Shown here in pieces: positions 34,008-42,392 of a stretch of DNA of 64,000 bases. Below the pieces are notes generated by a model. The model ran no database searches. It saw only the letters and a list, made by a program, of their open reading frames with translations, and had not been told where the DNA came from. The stretch comes from Ralstonia insidiosa. GTDB lineage: Bacteria; Pseudomonadota; Gammaproteobacteria; Burkholderiales; Burkholderiaceae. Position 1 is the stretch's first letter, and the number at the start of each line of letters is the position of its first letter. The stretch lies in NCBI RefSeq assembly GCF_008801405.1, contig NZ_VZPV01000001.1, positions 1,302,001 through 1,366,000 of the forward strand, given 5' to 3'. The translations under genes were made by a program, and so were the position numbers.

Positions 34008-34026
34008 TTGCGTTGCGTAGCCGCCG

Positions 34027-34623
34027 TTACTTCGCTTTGAACCCCGGCAATCCGCTCGCCAGCTTGCTATGCGCCAGCGCGACCGCGTTCTGCACAGCGG
34101 TCTGGAAATCGCCGTGCAGATCTTCAACCGGAATGCTGCGGCGGAAGAAGTCAGCCCACACGAACTCTGCAAACGCCGTGGGCGTCTTGTCATAGCCGCC
34201 CGCATTGCGCACGTATCCGGCGAGCGATCGATAGGGATCGTCGATCAGCTTCTCCAGGCTGTCAGGAACGGACGCGTAGTAGTGCCGCACGCCATGCTCA
34301 TCGAGAGGATGGACCCAGCAGCTCTTGTCCATGGCTTTCCAGAAATCCTCGATGGCGTGATCGGATAGATCCGCTTCGACCTCGAAGTAGCCGATGCTCA
34401 CGCCGGCTTCCAGCGCGGCGCGCCCGAGGTGGTGGTGATCCGTGATGTACAACTTGCTGCCTGGCCCGAGCACAGCGGGAATCGGATGCGCCTGCATGAA
34501 GGCCTGCTGGTCTTGGGGCGCAAGCGACTGGAGATGCTTCTTCTTGTCCTGGACTTCGATCATGCCCACGGTGAGTTGCGTAGGGCGCAGGTCGTGGATG
34601 GGCGATTCGTGGATCTTGGGCAT
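34027..34623 (-). CDS. ParB-like nuclease-domain protein (ParBc_2 type)
   Basis: A 198-aa protein from ATG 34623 (MPKIHESPIHDLRPTQLTVG), with GAGG upstream. It resembles the ParBc_2 family: YITDHHHLGRAALEAG is the conserved core, and HPLDEHGVRHYY and TPTAFAEFVWADFFRR follow. It is not a chromosome-partitioning ParB, as the HTH and parS context are missing. Members are found beside stress and metal genes without a firm role. Confidence 0.75.
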   Translation of the reverse strand: MPKIHESPIHDLRPTQLTVGMIEVQDKKKHLQSLAPQDQQAFMQAHPIPAVLGPGSKLYITDHHHLGRAALEAGVSIGYFEVEADLSDHAIEDFWKAMDKSCWVHPLDEHGVRHYYASVPDSLEKLIDDPYRSLAGYVRNAGGYDKTPTAFAEFVWADFFRRSIPVEDLHGDFQTAVQNAVALAHSKLASGLPGFKAK

Positions 34624-34714
34624 GGTGGTTCCTCTATGGTTGCTGCCGGCGCCCGACGCCGGCCATCCCACAGCAGCATAGCAAGCGAGGGCGCGTGTAG
34701 TGTTCAGCGCGCGT

Positions 34715-35614
34715 TCACGTGGCCCGCGCGCGAGCCCGTTCCTGGAGGGCGAGCCTGATCTGCGGCAGGACGATGCCCTCAAGCCCGGAAACCGCGTGTG
34801 CCTGCCCCCAGATCTGTTCGTCGATCGCTGCAAAGAAGAACGGAACGCCGTGATTCAGCAGAATCCGGCGCCCATCCGGACGCTCGCCGCCGGCCCATGC
34901 AAGCGTGGGCGGCAGATCTTCGGGCCGGATTCTTGCTGTGAAGCCGCCCAGCTTCAGCTGCACATAGTCGATCTGATCCAACTCGGGCAGCGCGGTCTTC
35001 ATCTTTGCCATGCGGCCGAAGTATTCGGCTTGGTAGCCCCGGCAGGCAGGGCAATTGATCGCACCTGCATAGACCAGCGCGATGCGCGAGTTGGCACGCG
35101 CCTGCAGCTTTCCGCTGGCACTGAAGCTACCCACGCTGCCTTTGCCGAGGACGCCTTGTGCGCCGTCCTGGAGCATCTTTCGTGCGGCGGCCTGTGTTGC
35201 GGCAGCTTCGTCCGCAGTGATGCGTGTCATGCGCACATTGACCGTGCGGCCGTTCGGATAGCGAAGCTCGCCTAGCAATGATGTGTCGCCGGCGGTCAGC
35301 ACCACACGGATTCTGGAGTTCACGATAGATGAAAACTCCAACTGCAGATGGTCACCCTCGACAAAGCCAGCAACGTCATGCACGTCAGACAGGGCTGCTG
35401 CCTCTACGAGCCCGTAGCGCATCTTGCCGACCACGAGCTTGCCATCCTGCAATGCCGCGCCGTCGAGCAGCAACAACCGCTCCTTGGCTTCACCGATGAC
35501 GGTGACCAGCCAATAGCCATTGAGCGCATCGCCGATCAGGTCGGTCGCGGCGGTGGGCCCGGCCACGACCAAGCCTGCTGCACACCCGAGTACAAGAAAC
35601 TGGCGTCGACGCAT
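34715..35614 (-). CDS. Exported protein with thioredoxin-like CxxC motif, function unknown
   Basis: A 299-aa protein from ATG 35614, with AGGAGG seven bases upstream. A signal peptide (MRRRQFLVLGCAAGLVVAG) points to export. The first half is a beta-rich unrecognised region; the second half has ALVYAGAINCPACRGY, a CPAC dithiol motif in a thioredoxin-like setting, and VPFFFAAIDEQIWG further on. It may be a periplasmic disulfide or redox protein. I cannot assign it to a named family. Confidence 0.6.
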   Translation of the reverse strand: MRRRQFLVLGCAAGLVVAGPTAATDLIGDALNGYWLVTVIGEAKERLLLLDGAALQDGKLVVGKMRYGLVEAAALSDVHDVAGFVEGDHLQLEFSSIVNSRIRVVLTAGDTSLLGELRYPNGRTVNVRMTRITADEAAATQAAARKMLQDGAQGVLGKGSVGSFSASGKLQARANSRIALVYAGAINCPACRGYQAEYFGRMAKMKTALPELDQIDYVQLKLGGFTARIRPEDLPPTLAWAGGERPDGRRILLNHGVPFFFAAIDEQIWGQAHAVSGLEGIVLPQIRLALQERARARAT

Positions 35615-35694
35615 GGCGGCCTCCTGTGCGCATCCAGACCTTGCGGATCGTAGCGCTGGCCGTTTTGAGCGGCGATCCTCCGTTGTGAGGAAGG

Positions 35695-36450
35695 CTACTG
35701 CCGTCGCGCCATCGCCTGCATGGCCGCATCGACAAACCTTGCCGCGGCAAGTTCGCCAGCCATGGGTGTGGCGGCCTTGGCGCAGTCGGCAATCACGTGG
35801 CACAGCGATTCCGTGTCTTCCCGGCAGGCGCGCAGCAGCGGCATGGCAGCCCCAGCGGCCGAGCCGAAATGGATGACCGCCAATCGCATCAGCTCTACCT
35901 TGACCACGTTGGGCAGCACGTCGGCCAACTCGGGCGAAATGGGCGTCTGAACTGTTGGCGCGAGCGAGGGCAGCGCTTTGGGAGGCGCAACGGGTGCGAG
36001 ACGCGGCTCGTTGGCCGCTGGCACGTCAACGGGTGCGGCTACGGCTTGCAGGCCGAGTGTCATGCCGGTCAGCGGCGGTAGTTCGTCGTAGATGGGCGAT
36101 ATGGACGATATGGACGATAGGGCGCCGTGCCCGTGTTCGGCGTCATCGTCCAGCAGCGGGCGGTTGAAGTAGGCGATGGGGTCGAAGGCATCAACGGGTA
36201 CCGCTGGGGCGGGCACGTCTTCCCGCGCGATGCCGGGCAGCACGTCGACCATCCCAGCCAGTTGCAGCCCCGCAAGCAGTTCATCCAGATCGGCCCAGTC
36301 GCCCAGCAACTGGTGCAGTTGCCCGACCGTGCGGGCACCATCGATGAGGATGAGCAGATGCCGCTGGCGCATCTGCATGTCATGGCGGTGCGCGGCCAGG
36401 GCCTCGCGCCCGTCCTCCGTCTTGATCAGGACGCTCGTCGTAGCAAGCAT
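35695..36450 (-). CDS. Uncharacterised protein with N-terminal winged-helix-like segment
   Basis: A 251-aa protein that I do not recognise. The first 75 residues (RHLLILIDGARTVGQLHQLL, then ADLDELLAGLQLAGMVDVLP) look like the winged-helix-like segment seen in Ralstonia/Burkholderia regulators. A Pro/Ala-rich middle contains the short tandem repeat that encodes SSISSISPI. The C-terminal 90 residues are helical (VVKVELMRLAVIHFGSAAGA). Codon use is GC-rich and coding-like throughout. It stands alone. Confidence 0.6.
   Translation of the reverse strand: MLATTSVLIKTEDGREALAAHRHDMQMRQRHLLILIDGARTVGQLHQLLGDWADLDELLAGLQLAGMVDVLPGIAREDVPAPAVPVDAFDPIAYFNRPLLDDDAEHGHGALSSISSISPIYDELPPLTGMTLGLQAVAAPVDVPAANEPRLAPVAPPKALPSLAPTVQTPISPELADVLPNVVKVELMRLAVIHFGSAAGAAMPLLRACREDTESLCHVIADCAKAATPMAGELAAARFVDAAMQAMARRQ
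36098..36124. repeat. 9-bp tandem repeat inside the uncharacterised gene
   Basis: GATATGGAC occurs twice in a row (36098-36106 and 36107-36115), followed by a partial third copy. It encodes the Ser-Ile-Ser-Ser-Ile-Ser stretch on the minus strand and keeps the frame. Confidence 0.8.
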
Positions 36451-36578
36451 GTTGACTCCCCGTTAAGCAGCAAGCCCGGCCTCTTGTGTGCCGGTGCAAG
36501 CTGTACGTTAGTCAGCACTTTCGAGCGATGCCATCGTACGATTGGCGGAGATTGTTAAACCCGAGGCGAACGATTGGT

Positions 36579-38633
36579 CTAGCTCCGCCAGGATTCCAGC
36601 GCTGGCGCGGCTTCTCCAGGGGTGCTGTTTTGTGCGGCCAGCGTGCGGGCGTAGCTCACATACCACGCCAGCACGTCCGGATTGGCCATGGCGTCGGGGT
36701 TGGCAATGCGCTCGGGCGGGGCGCCCAGCAACAGCTTCTTGATCGGCACCTCCATCTTCTTGCCGGACAGCGTGCGCGGCACCCCCGGTGCCTGCACGAT
36801 GACGTTGGGCACGTGCCGCGCCGACAGCCCAGCCTTGATGCGGGCATTGATCGTGGCGCGCAGCGCATCGTCCAGCACGGACCCTTCGCGCAGAATGACG
36901 AACAGCGGCATGAACGACTCGCGCCCGAGAAACTCCAGATCAACGACCAAGCTGTCGAGCACTTCGGGCAGATCCTCCACCACGCGGTACAGCTCGGCGG
37001 TGCCCATGCGGATGCCGTGGCGGTTGATGGTCGCATCCGAGCGGCCATAGATGATGGCGCCGCCGCGCGGGGTGATCTTGATCCAGTCGCCGTGGCGCCA
37101 CTGGCCGGGGTACATGTCGAAGTAGCTGTCGCGGTAGCGGCTGCCGTCGGTGTCGCCCCAGAAGAAGAGCGGCATCGATGGGATGGGCGCAGTGCAGACC
37201 AGTTCGCCCACGGCATCAATGAGCGGTTGGCCGGCTTCGTCCAGCGCTTCCACGCGCGAGCCGAGGTTGCGGCATTGCATTTCACCCGCATAGACGGGCA
37301 GGGTGGCCACGCCACCCACAAAGCAGCCGGCAAAGTCGGTGCCGCCGGAAATCGGGTTGAGCCAGACGTCGGCCTTCACGTGGCAGTAGATCCAGTCGTA
37401 CGCCTCGGCCGAGAGCGGCGAGCCGGTCGAGCCGATTGCGCGTAGTTTCGATAGATCAAAATCCCGCCCGGGTTCGATGCCGGCCTTCAGGCAATTGGCG
37501 AAGAACGCCGCACCGGCGCCAAAGAACGTTACGCCCGCATCCTGGGCGAAGCGCCACAGCGTATTGAGATCGGGCGTGCCGGGATTGCCGTCGTAGATCG
37601 CGAGCGTGACGCCACCGAGCAGCCCGCTCGCCTGCGAATTCCACATGACCCAGCCGGTGCTGCTGTACCAGTGGTAGACGTCGTTGGGGCCGAGGTCGAG
37701 GTGCAGCGCGCCCATCATCGTTTGCACCAGCAGCAGGCCGCCGTGGCCGTGCACGATGGGCTTGGGCATGCCGGTGGTGCCGGACGAATACAGAATCCAC
37801 AGTGGGTGGTCGGCCGCCACGGGAGTGATGACGAGCGGCACGTCGTTGCTTGTGAGGTCGCGCCAGTCCTTGGCTTGCGGGAAGCGTGCGCGGTTGATGT
37901 CGCCGAGCAGTTGCGGCACGAGGACGAGGTGTTCGACGGTCGGCAGCGCAGCGACCATCTCTGCGACCACGTCGAAACGGTCGAACGCGCGGCCACCATA
38001 GTGATAGCCATCCACCGCGATCAGCACCTTGGGCTCGATCTGCCGGAAGCGATCGGTGACGGCCACCTGGCCCATATCGGGCGCGCAGACGGACCAGATC
38101 GCCCCCACGCTGGCCGTAGCGAGAAACGCGATGATCGCGTCCGGCGTGTTCGACAGGTACGCGGCCACGCGGTCGCCGGGCTCCACGCCCATCTTGCGCA
38201 AGGCATCGGCCAGCGAAGCGACGCGCTGGCGCAGCTCGCGCCACGACAGGTCTGCCAGGGGTTTGGTCTCGCTCGCGTAGCGGATGGCGGTGCGGTCGGG
38301 GCTGCCGCCTTCTTCCACGTGCCGCATCACCTGATCGACGTAGTTGAGCTTGGCGCCCACCAGCCATTGCGCGCCAGGCATCGTGCGGTCGCCGAGCATC
38401 TTGGTGAAGGGCGTGGAGGCGCGCAGGTCGAGGTAGTCCCAGACGGAAGTCCAGAACGCTTCGAGTTCGGTGGTGGACCACTCCCAGAGCTTGGCGTAGC
38501 CCTCGGGCGTGTTGGCAGAGAAGTGCAGCCCGCGTTCGCGCGCGAGCCAGTCGAGGTAATGCGTCAGGCGCGAGCGCGCAATGAAGTCAGCCGATGGCGT
38601 CCACAGCAGGGCGCCTTCCTGGATGGTGCTCAT
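36579..38633 (-). CDS. Acetoacetyl-CoA synthetase
   Basis: Activates acetoacetate to acetoacetyl-CoA with ATP. At 684 aa it is slightly longer than the usual 650. Family signs: N-terminal LWEWSTTELEAFWTSVWDYL, P-loop ILYSSGTTGMPKPIVHGHGG, GGTDFAGCFVGG, YGRSDATINRHGIRMG and the acetylation-lysine region RTLSGKKMEVPIKK. It has a strong Shine-Dalgarno sequence (GGAGGAG). It is the second gene after a GabD-type dehydrogenase on the minus strand, so it may serve ketone-body or polyhydroxybutyrate metabolism. Confidence 0.93.
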   Translation of the reverse strand: MSTIQEGALLWTPSADFIARSRLTHYLDWLARERGLHFSANTPEGYAKLWEWSTTELEAFWTSVWDYLDLRASTPFTKMLGDRTMPGAQWLVGAKLNYVDQVMRHVEEGGSPDRTAIRYASETKPLADLSWRELRQRVASLADALRKMGVEPGDRVAAYLSNTPDAIIAFLATASVGAIWSVCAPDMGQVAVTDRFRQIEPKVLIAVDGYHYGGRAFDRFDVVAEMVAALPTVEHLVLVPQLLGDINRARFPQAKDWRDLTSNDVPLVITPVAADHPLWILYSSGTTGMPKPIVHGHGGLLLVQTMMGALHLDLGPNDVYHWYSSTGWVMWNSQASGLLGGVTLAIYDGNPGTPDLNTLWRFAQDAGVTFFGAGAAFFANCLKAGIEPGRDFDLSKLRAIGSTGSPLSAEAYDWIYCHVKADVWLNPISGGTDFAGCFVGGVATLPVYAGEMQCRNLGSRVEALDEAGQPLIDAVGELVCTAPIPSMPLFFWGDTDGSRYRDSYFDMYPGQWRHGDWIKITPRGGAIIYGRSDATINRHGIRMGTAELYRVVEDLPEVLDSLVVDLEFLGRESFMPLFVILREGSVLDDALRATINARIKAGLSARHVPNVIVQAPGVPRTLSGKKMEVPIKKLLLGAPPERIANPDAMANPDVLAWYVSYARTLAAQNSTPGEAAPALESWRS

Positions 38634-38710
38634 GTGTCTCCTCCGCCGCTAGGCAAGGGGGAGGCCGCCCGCTCTATCTATGCGGCGGGTCGGCCGTGTG
38701 GGTTTGCGGC

Positions 38711-40219
38711 TTAGATGCCGCCCATGCACAGGTATTTGAGTTCGAGGTATTCGTCGATGCCGTAGACCGAACCTTCACGGCCGAGGCCCGATTGCTTGAT
38801 GCCGCCGAACGGCGCCACCTCGTTCGAGATCAGCCCGGTATTGATGCCGACCATGCCGTATTCGAGCTGCTCAGCCACGCGCCAGATGCGGCCGATGTCG
38901 CGGCTGAAGAAGTACGAGGCGAGGCCGAATTCGGTGTCGTTGGCCAGGCGCACGACTTCCGCTTCGTCCTGGAATTTGAAGATGGCGGAGACGGGCCCGA
39001 AAGTCTCTTCGCGTGCGATCAGCATGTCGGGCGTGGCGTCGGCCAGCACGGTCGGCTCCACAAAGCGCTGCGAGCCGAAGCCCTGCATCAGCTTGCCACC
39101 GGCGGTCAGGCGCGCGCCTTTCTGCGTGGCGTCGTTGATGTGGCGTTGCACCTTCTCCACGGCCTGGTCGTCGATCAGCGGGCCCTGCACCACGCCGGTG
39201 TCGAACCCATTGCCGACCTTGATGCCTTTGACCTTGGCCGAGAGCTTTTCGACAAACGCGTCGTACACCGAGGCGTGCACGTAGAAGCGGTTCGTACACA
39301 CGCAGGTCTGGCCCGCGTTGCGGTACTTCGATTGCACTGCGCCTTCGACGGCGGCATCGATGTCCGCATCGTCAAACACGATGAACGGCGCGTGGCCACC
39401 CAGCTCCAGCGCCACCTTCTTCACCGTCGGCGAGCACTGTTGCATCAGGATGCGGCCCACCGGCGTCGACCCCGTGAACGACAGATGCCGCACGATCGGC
39501 GATTCGCACAGCGCTTTACCGATGGCGATTGAACGGTCGGCATCGCCCGTCACCACATTGACCACGCCCTTGGGAATGCCCGCGCGGTGCGCCAGTTCGG
39601 CCATCGCCAGTGCAGACAGCGGTGTCTGCTCGGCCGGCTTGATGACGATGGTGCAGCCCGCCGCCAATGCCGGCGCCACTTTACGGGTGATCATCGCCAG
39701 CGGGAAGTTCCACGGCGTAATGGACGCACACACGCCCACCGGCTGTTTGAGCACCACCATGCGCTTGTCGCGCCAGGTGCTGGCCATCACGTCGCCCGAG
39801 ACGCGCTTGGCTTCTTCGGCAAACCATTCGATGAACGACGCGCCGTAGACGATTTCGCCCTTGGCTTCGGCCAGCGGCTTGCCTTGCTCGGCGGTCATCA
39901 GCGCAGCGAGGTCGTCGGCGTTGGCGATGAGCAAGTCGAACCAACGGCGCAGGATGATTGCGCGATCCTTGCCGGTCAGTTCGCGCCAGGCCAGCCATGC
40001 CGCGTTGGCGGCGTCGATGGCCCGCAGCGTTTCGGCGTGGCCCAGATTAGCGACGTCAGCCAGGTGCGCGTTAGTGGCCGGGTCGTGAACGGCGAAGGTA
40101 GCGCCGTCCGCTGCGCCTACCCAGGTGCCGTCCACATAGGACTGCGTCTTGACGAGGGTGCGATCTTTGATGCGTTCCAGCGCGTTGGCGGTGGTGTGGG
40201 AGTCGAGTGCTTCGGCCAT
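38711..40219 (-). CDS. gabD: NAD(P)-dependent succinate-semialdehyde dehydrogenase (GabD type)
   Basis: Oxidises succinate semialdehyde to succinate. The 502-aa length fits. ITPWNFPLAMITRKVAPALA binds the cofactor, ALELGGHAPFIVFDDADID holds the catalytic Glu, and NAGQTCVCTNRFYVH holds the catalytic Cys. It carries a GGAG ribosome site. An inverted repeat upstream (40300-40313) may be a TetR-type operator. The acetoacetyl-CoA synthetase gene follows on the same strand after 77 bp. Confidence 0.92.
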   Translation of the reverse strand: MAEALDSHTTANALERIKDRTLVKTQSYVDGTWVGAADGATFAVHDPATNAHLADVANLGHAETLRAIDAANAAWLAWRELTGKDRAIILRRWFDLLIANADDLAALMTAEQGKPLAEAKGEIVYGASFIEWFAEEAKRVSGDVMASTWRDKRMVVLKQPVGVCASITPWNFPLAMITRKVAPALAAGCTIVIKPAEQTPLSALAMAELAHRAGIPKGVVNVVTGDADRSIAIGKALCESPIVRHLSFTGSTPVGRILMQQCSPTVKKVALELGGHAPFIVFDDADIDAAVEGAVQSKYRNAGQTCVCTNRFYVHASVYDAFVEKLSAKVKGIKVGNGFDTGVVQGPLIDDQAVEKVQRHINDATQKGARLTAGGKLMQGFGSQRFVEPTVLADATPDMLIAREETFGPVSAIFKFQDEAEVVRLANDTEFGLASYFFSRDIGRIWRVAEQLEYGMVGINTGLISNEVAPFGGIKQSGLGREGSVYGIDEYLELKYLCMGGI

Positions 40220-40299
40220 GGCGGTCTCCGAAAGGAAAGAAGGCAGACCGGGAGGCCTGCCTTTTAGATGCAGCAGTCGCTTAACTCGCTAAGAATAAC

Positions 40300-40313
40300 C
40301 GAACGACCGTTCG
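40300..40313. promoter_or_regulatory. Inverted repeat upstream of gabD, TetR-type operator candidate
   Basis: CGAACG and CGTTCG arms separated by AC, 81 bp upstream of the gabD start and 30 bp past the ubiD stop. This form (CGAACG-N2-CGTTCG) is common for TetR-family operators. No regulator is encoded alongside. Confidence 0.5.
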
Positions 40314-40342
40314 CTCGCAGACTGAGCCGCCAAGCCTTGTGG

Positions 40343-41854
40343 CTATTGGAAGAGCGTGTCCCACATGGTGTCGACCTTGGCCTTGACGGCGGCATCCATG
40401 ACGATGGGCTGACCCCATTCGCGTGTGGTTTCGCCGGGCCACTTATTGGTGGCGTCGATGCCCATCTTGGAGCCCAGGCCCGACACCGGCGAGGCGAAGT
40501 CGAGGTAGTCGATCGGCGTGTTCTCGACCATCACCGTGTCGCGCGCCGGGTCGACTCGGGTGGTGATCGCCCAGATCACTTCCTTCCAGTCGCGCAGGTT
40601 CACGTCGTCGTCCACCACCACGATGAACTTCGTATACATGAACTGCCGCAGGAAGCTCCACACGCCAAACATCACGCGCTTGGCGTGGCCGGCGTACTGC
40701 TTCTTCATGCTGACCAGCGCCATGCGATAGCTGCAGCCTTCGGGCGGCAGGTAGAAATCCGCAATCTCCGGAAACTGCTTCTGCAGCAGCGGCACGAACA
40801 CTTCGTTGAGTGCCACGCCCAGCACGGCCGGCTCATCGGGCGGCTTGCCTGTATACGTGGAGTGATAGATCGGGTCGCGCCGCATGGTGATGCGCTCGAC
40901 CGTGAAGACCGGGAACCAGTCTTGCTCGTTGTAATAGCCAGTGTGATCGCCGAACGGGCCTTCGAGCGCGTGCTGATAGCCACTCGGGTGCGTCGGGTCC
41001 GGCTGGATGTGGCCTTCGAGGACGATTTCTGCGCCGGCCGGTACCTGCAGTTGCGCCTGCGCCAAGGATGGTGTGAGGCACGTCGCGAGTTCCGTTCTGC
41101 TGCCGCGCAGCAAGCCCGCGAATTGGTACTCAGAGAGCGTATCCGGCACCGGCGTCACCGCGCCGAGGATCGTGGCCGGGTCCGCGCCCAGCGCCACGGC
41201 AATCGGAAACGGCTGGCCCGGATTGGCGATGGCGTGCTCGCGGAAATCCAGCGCGCCGCCCCGGTGCGCCAGCCAGCGCATGATGACCTGATTGCGGTTG
41301 ATCACCTGCTGGCGATAGATGCCCAGGTTCTGCCGCTTCTTGTGCGGCCCGCGCGTGATGACCAGCCCCCACGTGACGAGCGGTGCTGCATCGCCCGGCC
41401 AGCACGTCTGCACGGGAATGCGCGAGAGGTCGACGTCATTGCCCTCCCACACGATCTCCTGGCATGCCGGCGACGACACCTTGCGCGGGGCCATGTCCCA
41501 CACGGCCTTGGCCATCGTCCACAGCTTGCCGGCCTCGCGCAGGCCACGCGGCGGCTCGGGTTCCTTCAATGCAGAGAGCAGACGACCCACGTCGCGCAGT
41601 TCGTCGAGCGACTCGGCGCCCATGCCCAGCGCCACGCGGCGCGTTGTGCCAAACAGGTTGGCGAGCACAGGTATGTCGTACTTGCGCGTGCCGTCCACCG
41701 GCTGTTCGAAGAGCACCGCTGGGCCCTCGGCACGCAGCAGACGATCGCAGACTTCGGTCATTTCCAGCCGCGGCGAGACCGGTTGGCGCACCCGGCGCAG
41801 CTCACCGGCGCGCTCCAGTTGGGTGAGGAAGTCACGTAAGTCCCTGTATTGCAT
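40343..41854 (-). CDS. ubiD: UbiD family decarboxylase (4-hydroxy-3-polyprenylbenzoate decarboxylase)
   Basis: Decarboxylates the ubiquinone precursor with prenylated FMN made by UbiX. At 503 aa it has the normal length. YRDLRDFLTQLERAGELRRV at the N-terminus, the GEREI-like DLSRIPVQTCWPGD block, EIVLEGHIQPDPTHPSGYQ and DDDVNLRDWKEVIWAITTR near the C-terminus are typical. It carries its own spacer before gabD. No ubiX is seen in the window. Confidence 0.95.
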   Translation of the reverse strand: MQYRDLRDFLTQLERAGELRRVRQPVSPRLEMTEVCDRLLRAEGPAVLFEQPVDGTRKYDIPVLANLFGTTRRVALGMGAESLDELRDVGRLLSALKEPEPPRGLREAGKLWTMAKAVWDMAPRKVSSPACQEIVWEGNDVDLSRIPVQTCWPGDAAPLVTWGLVITRGPHKKRQNLGIYRQQVINRNQVIMRWLAHRGGALDFREHAIANPGQPFPIAVALGADPATILGAVTPVPDTLSEYQFAGLLRGSRTELATCLTPSLAQAQLQVPAGAEIVLEGHIQPDPTHPSGYQHALEGPFGDHTGYYNEQDWFPVFTVERITMRRDPIYHSTYTGKPPDEPAVLGVALNEVFVPLLQKQFPEIADFYLPPEGCSYRMALVSMKKQYAGHAKRVMFGVWSFLRQFMYTKFIVVVDDDVNLRDWKEVIWAITTRVDPARDTVMVENTPIDYLDFASPVSGLGSKMGIDATNKWPGETTREWGQPIVMDAAVKAKVDTMWDTLFQ

Positions 41855-42392
41855 GGATTTTTGTAACTAAAGGTAAGGGGTAGGGCACCTATTGCGCACA
41901 TCGCGGGGCGGTCAGACGGCCGGCTCAGCACGATTTTTTTGGTGTAGGCGAGGTGGCCGGGATTGTACGGCCAAAACTTCGCGGCACCCTGATGACAGAA
42001 CGAACCGCGGGTCAGCTAGTCCCAACAATGGGGGCTTCATCATAACTTTTTGATATGAAAAACGTATTCTTTATGATTGACTTGGCATAACGCGCTTCCT
42101 ACAATCCATTCCGATCTGGTAATTGTTGCGTTGCAACATGTTTTCGGCTATTGCCTTCGCCCTGCTCTCATTCGTATGAGGGGCGACACCAGAGCACTTC
42201 AGCATCGCTGCGAGACGTGACCTCCCCAAGGACGCGCCTCGCTTTTGTCTGGGCACACGGGGAGTGCCCCCAACAGATGCCGGCTGACTGCAACAGCGCG
42301 GCATCCTTACTAAAAACCGTTGCGATTCGAAACGCACGGCGCCATGCAAAAGAAAGGCGCCTACCGAATCAGCGCAGCGGACGGAGGTAAGT
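41855..42392. other. Intergenic region with promoter and long leader of the transglycosylase gene
   Basis: No credible gene. It carries a strong promoter at 42077-42105 and about 280 nt of leader. The leader holds two small stems: TGTTGC/GCAACA at 42124-42138 (loop GTT) and CTCAT/ATGAG at 42167-42180 (loop TCGT). An 80-residue frame at 42151-42390 has no family resemblance and lacks a ribosome site. Confidence 0.5.
42077..42105 (+). promoter_or_regulatory. Sigma-70 promoter of the lytic transglycosylase gene
   Basis: TTGACT (42077-42082), a 17-bp spacer and TACAAT (42100-42105): near-consensus boxes with ideal spacing. Transcription would start near 42112, giving a leader of about 280 nt. 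Confidence 0.8.

Noticed and set aside
40240..40263. AAGGCAG/CTGCCTT hairpin as ubiD terminator
   Set aside because: Short stem with large loop and only a weak T-rich tail, very close to the gabD ribosome site; not strong enough to list.
40268..41839. Long plus-strand open frame of 523 codons opposite ubiD
   Set aside because: Low-complexity Arg/His-rich antisense shadow with no motif; ubiD is well supported.
42151..42390. 80-residue frame in the transglycosylase leader
   Set aside because: No ribosome site or similarity, and it overlaps leader stems.
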